The translations under genes were made by a program, and so were the position numbers. From contig JAFGNZ010000075.1 in the NCBI GenBank assembly GCA_016926755.1, positions 1-64,000 on the forward strand: a stretch of 64,000 nucleotides of DNA, written 5' to 3'. Every line of letters begins with the position of its first letter. Position 1 is the first letter of the stretch. Positions 35,419 to 42,860 of this stretch are shown here, one piece after another. The notes beneath the pieces are model-generated. The model was given only the letters and a program-made list of their open reading frames with translations. It was not told the DNA's origin and searched no databases. Source of the stretch: Myxococcaceae bacterium. GTDB taxonomy: Bacteria > Myxococcota > Myxococcia > Myxococcales > Myxococcaceae.

Positions 35419-36942
35419 TCACGGCGTGGGTACGGACGGGAGCAGGGCCTTCAGGTCGTCGTCCGTGAAGAAGATGCCGCCGCCGAAGAAGAAGTCGCGG
35501 CCGGCGATCAGGCGGTTGGTGGCGGTGTCGCGCTGCTGGGCGTTGAGGATGTCGTCCATGCCGGCGATCACGAAGAGGTGATCGAAGGCCTGGGCCCTCA
35601 GCGTGGCGCGCAGCCGCGGGTAGCGCAGCTCCTCCGCGGAGAAGTTGAACGCGTCCAGCTTCAGCTCCAGCACGTCCTCCAGCATGTGCAGATCCGCGCC
35701 CACGCCGCCGGTGGACTCGATCAGGCCGAAGCGCAGCGTGGTGAAGTAGTAGCGCTTGGCGAACTGCGCGCTGATCTTGTAGGTCTCCTTGATGATCTTC
35801 TGCGTCTGCACCACCGGCTGCCCCGAGCCTGGCGGGTTGTTCTGCACCACCTGCACCTCCACCAGGCCGCGGGGATCGTCGATGATCTCCAGCAGGTAGT
35901 ACTTGTCCGGCTTGGGGATGAGCCGCAGCGAGATGCCGTTCTTCGCGCGGCCCTGGGACATCAGGTAGGAGGCGTTCAGCCCCACCTCCGTCTGCAGGCC
36001 GGTGAGCCGGTTGACGTAGTCCGAGGCGTCCGACACCGCGTCCGTGAACTTCTGGCCCAGCGCCCTGTCCGTCAGCAGCGTGCCCACCACGCCCTCGCCC
36101 TCGCGCACGTTGTGGGTGATCTGCTCCAGGTTGCCCAGCGTCCGGTCCAGCTTCTGGACCGTCTCCTTCAGGCTGGCCACGCCCTCCTTGAGATCGCCCT
36201 CGTTGGCGCCCACCACCTTCTTCACGGTGGCCAGCACCTCGCGCACGTCCTCGGTGATGTACTCGATGTTGTCGACGATGCGCGTCACCTCCGCCTGGTT
36301 CTCCTGCGTCAGCCCGCGCACGTCGTCGGAGACGCCCTCGAAGTTGACCAGGATGGCGTTGAGCCGCTCGCCGCTGGAGCGCACCGTGGCGTCCACGGAC
36401 TCGGACAGGCGGATCAGGTTCTCCACGATCCGCTGCAGCGAGCCGGCGCCCCGCTCGCCGCCCAGCACGTCCCGCAGCGCCGCCGTCACCTGCTGGATGT
36501 CCGCGGTGATCTGGCTGAGGGACTCGAACACGGCCTCCATGCCCTGGGTGTCAATCACCCGGCGGATCTGCCCGTTGTCCTGCATGCGCGGGGTTTTTTC
36601 GGTGCCCGGGTTGAGATCCAGCAGGTAGTCGCCCAGCAGGGACTCGGAGCGCTTGGTGAGGACGGCGTCCTCGTGCAGCTCCACGTCATCGCGGATCCGC
36701 AGCCACACCTTGGCGCGGGTGCCCTCCAGGGTGATCTGGCTGATCTCCCCCACGGGGATGCCGGCGATCTGCACGCGGCTCTTGGGGCTCAGGCCCGAGG
36801 CATCCCGGAAGTACGCCCAGACGTCGATGGACTCCTTCTCGCTCAGGCCTCCCTTCCGCGCGAACATGAAGAACGCGAAGAAGAAGGCCCCGGCGGTGAG
36901 CACCAGCAGTCCTACACGGAACGGCGTGACGAGCTTCTTCAC
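35419..36942 (-). CDS. mlaD: MlaD/MCE-domain protein with long C-terminal extension
   Basis: The 507-residue protein has one N-terminal transmembrane helix (VGLLVLTAGAFFFAFFMF) and an MCE domain at about 40-120 (FRDASGLSPKSRVQIAGIPVGE, LLGDYLLDLNPG). A helical, coiled-coil-like region of about 200 residues follows, and then a beta-rich C-terminal part (about 330-500; YYLLEIIDDPRG, RYYFTTLRFGLIESTGG, FFFGGGIFFTDDD). E. coli MlaD ends soon after the MCE domain. MCE proteins form hexameric lipid conduits in the periplasm. Encoded downstream of MlaE and MlaF, it completes the inner-membrane transporter. The extension might reach the outer membrane; that is inference. Confidence 0.88.
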   Translation of the reverse strand: MKKLVTPFRVGLLVLTAGAFFFAFFMFARKGGLSEKESIDVWAYFRDASGLSPKSRVQIAGIPVGEISQITLEGTRAKVWLRIRDDVELHEDAVLTKRSESLLGDYLLDLNPGTEKTPRMQDNGQIRRVIDTQGMEAVFESLSQITADIQQVTAALRDVLGGERGAGSLQRIVENLIRLSESVDATVRSSGERLNAILVNFEGVSDDVRGLTQENQAEVTRIVDNIEYITEDVREVLATVKKVVGANEGDLKEGVASLKETVQKLDRTLGNLEQITHNVREGEGVVGTLLTDRALGQKFTDAVSDASDYVNRLTGLQTEVGLNASYLMSQGRAKNGISLRLIPKPDKYYLLEIIDDPRGLVEVQVVQNNPPGSGQPVVQTQKIIKETYKISAQFAKRYYFTTLRFGLIESTGGVGADLHMLEDVLELKLDAFNFSAEELRYPRLRATLRAQAFDHLFVIAGMDDILNAQQRDTATNRLIAGRDFFFGGGIFFTDDDLKALLPSVPTP

Positions 36943-37021
36943 CTGGGGTGACTCCGAGTGCTTCCGGCCTTGGCGACTCTAGCGGTTTGAGGCCCGCGTG
37001 CCAGCATTTCCCTGTGCATGG

Positions 37022-37801
37022 CTAGTTCTTCCCGAACCACGTCTCCAGGAAATTCCGCACGACGGGATGCTGGGACTCGCGCAGCTGTTCCGGCGGGCCG
37101 AACTCCACGATCACCCCCTTGGACAGGAAGGCGATGTAGTCCGCCACGTTGAAGGCCGAGGAGATGTCGTGGCTGATGACGACGCTGGTCACCTTCAGCT
37201 TGGCCTGGGCCGCCAGGATCATCTCGTCCACGTAGGCGGTGGTGATGGGATCCAGGCCCGTGGTGGGCTCGTCGTAGAGGACGATCTTCGGCTCCAGCAC
37301 CACGGCGCGCGCCAGGCCCACGCGCTTGCGCATGCCGCCGGACAGATCGGCCGGGTACCTGCCCTCCACGGAGGCAGGCAGGCCCATCAGGTCCAGCTTG
37401 GCGCGGACGAGCTGGCGCACCTGCTCCTCGGACATCTCCTTGCGGTGCTCGCGCAGCGGGAAGGCCACGTTCTCGAACACCGTCATCGAGTCGAAGAGGG
37501 CCGCGGCCTGGAACACCATGCCGAACTTGCGCCGCATCTTCTCCAGCGCCGCGTCCCCCAGCGGGACGATGTCCTCGCCGTCCACGATCACCTGGCCATG
37601 GTCCGGCTTGAGCAGGCCGATCATGTGCTTCATCAGCACCGTCTTGCCGGAGCCGGAGCCCCCGAGGATGACGCAGGTGCTCCCCTCGGGGATGGTGAGG
37701 TTGATGCCGGTGAGCACCTTGTGCTCGCCGAAGGTCTTGTGCAGATCGATGATCTGGATCATCGGCCGCCCGGGGGCGGCGGGGGCGGAGTCGGTGACCA
37801 T
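37022..37801 (-). CDS. mlaF: MlaF-type lipid ABC transporter ATPase
   Basis: The 259-residue ABC ATPase has Walker A GGSGSGKTVLMKHM, Q-loop MVFQAAALFDSM, signature DLSGGMRKRVGLARA, Walker B IVLYDEPTTGLD and H-loop VVISHDISSAF. GSGSGKTVLMKHMIGL and the SGGMRKR signature are characteristic of the MlaF/Ttg2A/Mkl group. It energises the MlaE permease for glycerophospholipid movement between membranes. The start codon directly abuts the mlaE stop (adjacent bases), and mlaD follows 79 bp later, so the three form an operon in the order E-F-D. Confidence 0.93.
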   Translation of the reverse strand: MVTDSAPAAPGRPMIQIIDLHKTFGEHKVLTGINLTIPEGSTCVILGGSGSGKTVLMKHMIGLLKPDHGQVIVDGEDIVPLGDAALEKMRRKFGMVFQAAALFDSMTVFENVAFPLREHRKEMSEEQVRQLVRAKLDLMGLPASVEGRYPADLSGGMRKRVGLARAVVLEPKIVLYDEPTTGLDPITTAYVDEMILAAQAKLKVTSVVISHDISSAFNVADYIAFLSKGVIVEFGPPEQLRESQHPVVRNFLETWFGKN

Positions 37802-38617
37802 CTAGTGCAGCATCACGCCGACGAAGAAATCGAGGATGAAGATGGAGAGCGCGCTGGCGACCATGGCCTGGGTCGTCGCCTGGCCCACGCCCTTGGCGCC
37901 GCCGGAGGCGTTGTAGCCCTTGTAGCAGCACACCAGCGTCACCGAGAGCCCGAAGATGGCGCCCTTGATGAGGCCCTCGTAGAGATCGATGGGATCCACC
38001 CACTGCTGCGTGCGGCTGAGGAAGGTGCCGGCGGAGATGCCCTTGGCGATCACGGACACGAAGTAGGAGCCGGCCATGCCCGTGGTGTTGAAGAGCATGG
38101 TGAGCACGGGGACCATGATCAGGCCGGAGAGCACCCGGGGCACCAGCAGGTACTGGATGGGGTTGACGGCCATGGTCTCCAGCGCGTCCACCTGCTCGGT
38201 GACGCGCATGGTGCCCAGCTCGGTGCACATGGCGGAGCCGGCGCGCATGGTGACCATCAGCGCGGAGAACACCGGGGCCAGCTCGCGCGTGAGGGTGAGC
38301 GCCACCGTGGGGCCCACCATGCTCTCCGCGTCGAACAGCTCGAAGGCCCGCGAGGACTGGTGGGCGAACACCATGCCGGTGAAGACGCCGGTGAGCGCCA
38401 CGATGAAGACCGAGCCCACCCCCACGAAGTCCAGCTGCGCGAAGAGGTTGTGCAGCCGGTACGGCCGCCTGGCGGACCAGCGAGCGACCTGGAAGCCCAG
38501 CCACGTCACCCCGCCAATGTCGGAGATGACGCGCATGGCCCCCTTGCCGAAGTTCTCGATCGACTGGAGGAGGTAGTGGGGCTCCTTGGGCGCCTTGTCT
38601 GCGTTCTCGGTAGCCAT
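37802..38617 (-). CDS. mlaE: MlaE-type lipid ABC transporter permease
   Basis: The 271-residue membrane protein has the MlaE/Ttg2B core: FVGVGSVFIVALTGVFTGMV, LTRELAPVFSALMVTMRAGSAMCTELGTM (the conserved EAxP/REL region, quoted in part elsewhere), EQVDALETMAVNPIQYL and a last helix pair ending ALSIFILDFFVGVMLH. It forms the membrane channel for phospholipids with MlaF and MlaD. The ATG at 38617 is preferred over a GTG four codons upstream because AGGTGG lies eight bases before it. It is divergent from a zinc-ribbon gene; the shared region holds a GGGCAC palindrome. Confidence 0.92.
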   Translation of the reverse strand: MATENADKAPKEPHYLLQSIENFGKGAMRVISDIGGVTWLGFQVARWSARRPYRLHNLFAQLDFVGVGSVFIVALTGVFTGMVFAHQSSRAFELFDAESMVGPTVALTLTRELAPVFSALMVTMRAGSAMCTELGTMRVTEQVDALETMAVNPIQYLLVPRVLSGLIMVPVLTMLFNTTGMAGSYFVSVIAKGISAGTFLSRTQQWVDPIDLYEGLIKGAIFGLSVTLVCCYKGYNASGGAKGVGQATTQAMVASALSIFILDFFVGVMLH

Positions 38618-38651
38618 GTCGGGTGCCACCTACTCTACGTGCCCGGCTCCG

Positions 38652-38665
38652 GGGCACAAGTGCCC
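38652..38665. promoter_or_regulatory. GGGCAC-AA-GTGCCC inverted repeat between mlaE and the zinc-ribbon gene
   Basis: A perfect 6-2-6 inverted repeat sits in the 142-bp divergent region, 34 bp upstream of the mlaE start. A further half-site GGGCAC occurs about 38 bp away at 38691. This is a plausible operator shared by both directions; the regulator is unknown. Confidence 0.4.
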
Positions 38666-38759
38666 GACGCTGAGCGGTTGTGCTTCCTTGGGGCACGTCG
38701 CTATGTTGCGCGCCCCTTTTTCTCATGCCGAGGGCCCCAGGGCCCGAACAGAGCACCCG

Positions 38760-39329
38760 ATGGCTACTTACAAGGTTGGCGGCGAGGTCGACGCGTTGTG
38801 CACCCGCTGCAAGCTCACGCTGGCGCATACGATCCTCGCGATGGTGGGGACGAAGATCGCCCGCGTGCGCTGCAACACCTGCGGAGGAGATCACACCTAC
38901 CGCAGCGCGCCGGGCAGCACGGACCGCGCCTCCCCTTCCGCGCGGAGCTCCTCCGCGCGCGCCCCCAGCGCTCCCCGGGCGGAGCGGCCCGAGAAGGTCG
39001 TCATCTCCTTCGAGGAGCAGCTGGCCGGCAAGGACATCGCCAACGCGCCGAAGTACAGCCCCAAGGACGCCTATCAGCTGGATCAGGTCATCCAGCATCC
39101 CACCTTCGGGCTGGGGCTGGTGACGGCCGTCCGCGGGGACAAGGTGGACATCGCCTTCAAGGCCGAGACGAAGACGCTGGTGCACGGCCGAGGCGGCGCC
39201 TCCGCCGAGAAGCCGGTGTTCAGCCCGCCGAGCGCTCGCGCCACGGGCCCCGCTGACAAGCCGCTCTCACCTTCGACTACCGAAGCGGATACCGCCGCGC
39301 CGCCCGCCACCCCGCCTGCCGAGGATTGA
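38760..39329 (+). CDS. zinc-ribbon protein with CarD-like/SH3-type barrel
   Basis: The 189-residue protein starts with a four-cysteine zinc ribbon (CTRCKLTLAH and RCNTCGGDH), followed by a Ser/Ala/Arg-rich linker. A small beta domain comes next (about 115-150; QVIQHPTFGLGLVTAVRGDK, quoted in part, then VDIAFKAETKTLVHG) that resembles the beginning of CarD/TRCF-type RNA-polymerase-interacting domains. The C-terminus is Pro/Ala/Thr-rich and disordered. The ATG at 38760 begins the conserved ribbon. A nucleic-acid or RNA-polymerase-related role is possible, but nothing in the context confirms it. Confidence 0.7.
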   Translation: MATYKVGGEVDALCTRCKLTLAHTILAMVGTKIARVRCNTCGGDHTYRSAPGSTDRASPSARSSSARAPSAPRAERPEKVVISFEEQLAGKDIANAPKYSPKDAYQLDQVIQHPTFGLGLVTAVRGDKVDIAFKAETKTLVHGRGGASAEKPVFSPPSARATGPADKPLSPSTTEADTAAPPATPPAED

Positions 39330-39369
39330 CGTTGACCCCAGTCTGGTAGTGAACTTCCGGGAGTTCACT

Positions 39370-40719
39370 ATGCGCGCGGTGTTCCTGATTTTCTTGGCTG
39401 TCCTCGCCTTGCCGGAGATCGCGGCAGCGGCGCCGCCCCAGGTGCGGGCAAAGCCGGAGCGGGTGCTGCTGGGCCAGGACACGGCCGTCGAGCTGCGAGT
39501 CCAGGTGCCGGAGGGCGCCGGGCCCGTGCGCGCGGCCGCGTCGACGGGGAGCTTCGCGCAGGAGGTGGTGGAGGGCGGCGAGGAGCGAGCGTTCCGGTGG
39601 GCGCCGCCGGACATCAAGTATCCGCTGATGGCCATCCTGGTCTTCTGGGAGGAGGTGCCCGGGAGCCCGCCCGAGCTGGCCGTCGTCCGGATACCGCTGG
39701 TGGGGCGGACGATGTTGCCCATCACCACGGATCCCGGCGCGGAGGTGGTGATCGAGATCTCCGAGGCACGCTTCGGGCCCGTGAAGGCCGATCGCCGTGG
39801 CAGGGCGAAGGTGCCCGTCGAGGTTCCCCCGGGAGTGAAGGACGCGCGCGTGCTGGCCACGCGGGGTGAGCTGAAGACGGATCGGGTGGTGCCGCTCGAG
39901 GTCCCTGTCCACCGCCCGCTGCTCGCGGTGCTCTCGCCCGATCCCCTGCCCCGCGCCGGGGGGTGGCTGGTGGTGGTTGGAGAGGAGCGGCTGAAGGCCT
40001 CGGAGCTGGAGCTCTCCGCCGACGGAGCACGCCTGGAGGTCCAGCAGGGCGCCCTGGTTCGCTACCGCGTGAGCCCCCAGGCGGACGCGAAGTCCGTCTC
40101 CGTGGAGGTGCGGCGCCGGAAGGCGAAGGACACCGCCCGAGCCCAGGCCCCGGTCAGCAGCCAGGATCAGGCCCCCCCTCCCATCAGCAGCGCTCCCGCG
40201 CCTGCCAGCGCCGTGCAGGGCGCGCTCGCCCTGCACCTGCTGGCGGGGGGCTTCTTCGCTGGCGGCGCGAACCAGGGGCCGGCGGTGGCCCTGGGCGCGT
40301 CCTTCCCCCTGCCCCTCTGGAGCGGCCGGCTCGCGGCGGAGGTGGAGGTGGGGCTGCGCCGCGCCGCGCTGGATGCCCGGATCGACGGCTATGGGGTGCT
40401 GCACTCGCGCGTGCTCGCGGGCCCGGTGCTGGCCTCCGCGCGCCTCACCCTCCTGGAGCGCTCGGCCTTCGCGATCTACGGCCGCGTGGGGGCGGGCATC
40501 CTCCCCTTCCAGCACGAGGTCTCCAGCGACTTCCAGCCAGGCTTCGACGAGCGCAAGCTCGGCGGAATGGCCTTCCTTGCCGCACAAGGGGCCTGGCGGC
40601 TGGGGCGCCTGAGTCTCCTCATGGAGCTTCGCGGTGAATACGGTCCCGCCCGGACCGCCCGTCTGGATGCGCAGCTCGGCGGAGCCGGCGCCTCTCTTGG
40701 CTTGAGGTACGAACCATGA
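39370..40719 (+). CDS. secreted protein with predicted C-terminal beta-barrel
   Basis: The 449-residue product has a signal peptide (MRAVFLIFLAVLALPEIAAAAPP). The N-terminal 270 residues are beta-rich, Ig/invasin-like in composition (VPEGAGPVRAAASTGSF, PLVGRTMLPITTDPGAEV), then a Pro/Ala/Gln linker. The last 170 residues show alternating hydrophobic strands with Gly and aromatic residues (HLLAGGFFAGGANQGPAVAL, FAIYGRVGAGILPF) and end in an outer-membrane-like LGLRYEP. An outer-membrane location is likely. It overlaps the next lipoprotein gene by ATGA, so they are coupled. The family is not recognised. Confidence 0.72.
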   Translation: MRAVFLIFLAVLALPEIAAAAPPQVRAKPERVLLGQDTAVELRVQVPEGAGPVRAAASTGSFAQEVVEGGEERAFRWAPPDIKYPLMAILVFWEEVPGSPPELAVVRIPLVGRTMLPITTDPGAEVVIEISEARFGPVKADRRGRAKVPVEVPPGVKDARVLATRGELKTDRVVPLEVPVHRPLLAVLSPDPLPRAGGWLVVVGEERLKASELELSADGARLEVQQGALVRYRVSPQADAKSVSVEVRRRKAKDTARAQAPVSSQDQAPPPISSAPAPASAVQGALALHLLAGGFFAGGANQGPAVALGASFPLPLWSGRLAAEVEVGLRRAALDARIDGYGVLHSRVLAGPVLASARLTLLERSAFAIYGRVGAGILPFQHEVSSDFQPGFDERKLGGMAFLAAQGAWRLGRLSLLMELRGEYGPARTARLDAQLGGAGASLGLRYEP

Positions 40720-41441
40720 TGCGAGCCGCCTGCGCGCTGCTCTCCCTCCTCCTCTGGGCCTGTGAGCCCGCCTCGCTCCCTCCGCCGACCATTGTCTCGG
40801 TGGAGCCCGAGGTGATCCCCTCGGGCTCCCCCTCCGTGATCGCGGTGCGGGTGGACGCCGTGCGGCCTTTCTCGCTGGACTACCAGGAGCGGTCGGTCGA
40901 TCCCCAGCAGCTCGCGATGACGCTGCGGATCGCCGGGCACGTGGTGAACATCGCCTTCGCCGAGAGCGACGGGACGCTCGTGGCCCCGGTCCCCGAAGGG
41001 CTGAGCCTGGGCGAGCACGAGATCCGGGTGACGCTGGCGGATGGCCGCGAGGCGGTGCGCGAGAGCGCCTTCTCCGTCGTCCCCCCCTCCACCCTCATCG
41101 GGGGAGGGCCCGGCGAAGATGGGGGGAGCTCGCCGGACGGCGGTGCTGGCAGGGACGAGCTCTGGTTCTTCCTGGCCGGCCCCGTCGAGGATCAGGTCGT
41201 CAACGTCCCCTTCAAGGTCAACATCTACGCCGTTGGGCCGGGCTCAAAGGCATTCCAGCGCCCTGTCACCCTGCGCGCCAGCAGAGGAACGGTGACGACG
41301 ATCGACTCGGGCTCCTTCACCCAGGGCCTTCGGGTCGACGAGATCTCCCTCGACCAGGAGGGCCCCGACATCTACCTGCTCGTCGAGGACGCGCGCGGCA
41401 CCCGGGGGCTGTCGAACGCCTTCACGGTTCGCGCTCGCTGA
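40716..41441 (+). CDS. lipoprotein with IPT/Ig-like domains (paralogue 1)
   Basis: The 241-residue protein has a lipoprotein signal (LLSLLLWACEPA). PPPTIVSVEPEVIPSGSPSVI resembles the opening of an IPT/TIG domain, followed by a strand-rich body, a Gly/Asp-rich linker (GGGPGEDGGSSPDGGAGRD) and a second beta domain (FKVNIYAVGPGSKAF; ISLDQEGPDIYLLVEDARG). It shares this plan with the next gene, so they are tandem paralogues. It is translationally coupled to the upstream barrel protein and probably sits at the same membrane. The function is unknown. Confidence 0.72.
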   Translation: MMRAACALLSLLLWACEPASLPPPTIVSVEPEVIPSGSPSVIAVRVDAVRPFSLDYQERSVDPQQLAMTLRIAGHVVNIAFAESDGTLVAPVPEGLSLGEHEIRVTLADGREAVRESAFSVVPPSTLIGGGPGEDGGSSPDGGAGRDELWFFLAGPVEDQVVNVPFKVNIYAVGPGSKAFQRPVTLRASRGTVTTIDSGSFTQGLRVDEISLDQEGPDIYLLVEDARGTRGLSNAFTVRAR

Positions 41442-41484
41442 ACAGAACGGCGCGAGTCGGGCGCACGGGCCGGGCGGGCCGGTT

Positions 41485-42153
41485 ATGATGCCCGTCGTGA
41501 CTCGGTGGATACCCGTGATCGCCGTGCTGTTGGGGGGGTGTGGCTCTGGGCCGCCACTGCCCTCCATCGTGTCCGTCGAGCCCCAGCGCCTCTCGACGAG
41601 CGAGAGCGTCCAGATGACCGTGAGGCTCGAGGGCGGGGTTCCGCTCCGGGTGGACTACAGCGAGCGCTCCGCGGAGCTGTTCCCCCTGACATACGTGAGC
41701 ATCGCGGACCGGAAGCTCCCCATCGTCGAGGCGAAGGAGCAGGGGCGGCTCCTCATCGTGGAGCTGCTTCCAGGGCTGCCCGTGGGGCCGCAGGATCTGC
41801 GGATCGAGTTCCAGGATGGCCAGCAGGTGGTGCGCGAGAAGGGCTTCGAGGTGACGCCCCCGCTCCAGCTCACCGGGTTCGTGGTCGAGCCCATCGGCCC
41901 CCAGGCCGTCGAGACGCCCTTCTCCATCACGCTCCGCGCGGTGGGGCAGGACGCGGCGCTCTTCCGGAGCCGGGTGAAGCTGTACTCCAACAACGGGACG
42001 GTGGAGCCCGAGGTGAGCCGCCCGTTCGAGGCCGGAGTCCTCACGCAGGAGATCACCGTCGACAACATCGGCCCGCGCCCGGTGAGCATCCTCGTGGAGG
42101 ACTACGTGGGGCACACGGGGCGCTCGAACGAGTTCAGCGTGAGCGCTCCCTAG
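41485..42153 (+). CDS. lipoprotein with IPT/Ig-like domains (paralogue 2)
   Basis: The 222-residue paralogue of the preceding gene has a lipobox in VIAVLLGGCGSG, LPSIVSVEPQRLSTSESV (compare the upstream TIVSVEPEVIPSGS), the shared YSERS/YQERS motif and an ending of the same type (ITVDNIGPRPVSILVEDYVG; SNEFSVSAP versus SNAFTVRAR). It lacks the long Gly linker. It lies 43 bp after paralogue 1. Its stop codon overlaps that of the convergent RluA gene in a CTAG. The function is unknown; a surface or periplasmic accessory role is inferred. Confidence 0.72.
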   Translation: MMPVVTRWIPVIAVLLGGCGSGPPLPSIVSVEPQRLSTSESVQMTVRLEGGVPLRVDYSERSAELFPLTYVSIADRKLPIVEAKEQGRLLIVELLPGLPVGPQDLRIEFQDGQQVVREKGFEVTPPLQLTGFVVEPIGPQAVETPFSITLRAVGQDAALFRSRVKLYSNNGTVEPEVSRPFEAGVLTQEITVDNIGPRPVSILVEDYVGHTGRSNEFSVSAP

Positions 42154-42860
42154 CCCGGCGGGCTGGCTCCGCCGCCGCGCAGCAGCTCCAGGGCCCGCGC
42201 CATGTCCTCGGGCAGGGGCGCCTCCAGGGTGCGGGGCTCCACGCCAGGCAGGGCGGGCCACTCCAGCCGCGCCGCGTGCAGCGGTGTCCTCGCCAGCACC
42301 ACCGTGTCCCCTGCCCCGCCGAGCTCCTTCTCCGTCAGCGGCTCCTCGCGGCCGTACTGGTGATCCACCAGCAGCGGGTGGCCCATGTCCAGCAGGTGGA
42401 CGCGGATCTGGTGCGTCCGGCCGGTGAGCGGCTCGGCCTCCACCAACGAGGCCCGCGCGAAGATCTCCACGGGCCGCACCCGGGTGCGTGAGGGCTTGCC
42501 CTGCTCCCCGGGCCGCGCCACCCGCATCCGTCCCTTGCGCCCGGGCACCAGCGCCGCCTCCACCAGCTGGGGCGCCTCCACCCTGCCCTCCACCAGCGCC
42601 AGGTAGCGCTTGCGCACCTTGCCGGCCTCGAAGGCCTGCGAGAGGGCCCGGTGCCGCTCGGCGTCCAGCGCGAACACCAGCACGCCCGAGGTGTCCCGAT
42701 CCAGCCGGTGCACCACGAAGATCTTGCGGCGCAGCCGCTCCTCCAGCTGCTCGCGCAGGGAGGGCTCCCCTCCGGCACGCCCGGGGATGACGAGCACCCC
42801 GGCGGGCTTGGCCACCACGAGCAGCCCCGCGCCCTCATGGAGAACGCGGAGCTCGCTCAC
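42150..42860 (-). CDS. RluA-family pseudouridine synthase
   Basis: The 236-residue enzyme isomerises uridine to pseudouridine in RNA. Diagnostic motifs are LLVVAKPAGVLVIPG, the catalytic Asp in VVHRLDRDTSGVLVFA, RKRYLALVEG and the C-terminal PLTGRTHQIRVHLLDMGHPL. The absence of an N-terminal S4 domain places it with RluA/RluC-like short forms acting on rRNA or tRNA. The start overlaps the M16 gene stop (ATGA), so it is the last gene of that operon. The target site cannot be told from sequence. Confidence 0.9.
   Translation of the reverse strand: MSELRVLHEGAGLLVVAKPAGVLVIPGRAGGEPSLREQLEERLRRKIFVVHRLDRDTSGVLVFALDAERHRALSQAFEAGKVRKRYLALVEGRVEAPQLVEAALVPGRKGRMRVARPGEQGKPSRTRVRPVEIFARASLVEAEPLTGRTHQIRVHLLDMGHPLLVDHQYGREEPLTEKELGGAGDTVVLARTPLHAARLEWPALPGVEPRTLEAPLPEDMARALELLRGGGASPPG

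Noticed and set aside
38670-38710. Sigma54 (-24/-12) promoter
   Set aside because: GGCAC and TTGC are present, but the GG-to-GC spacing is 14 rather than 10 bases.
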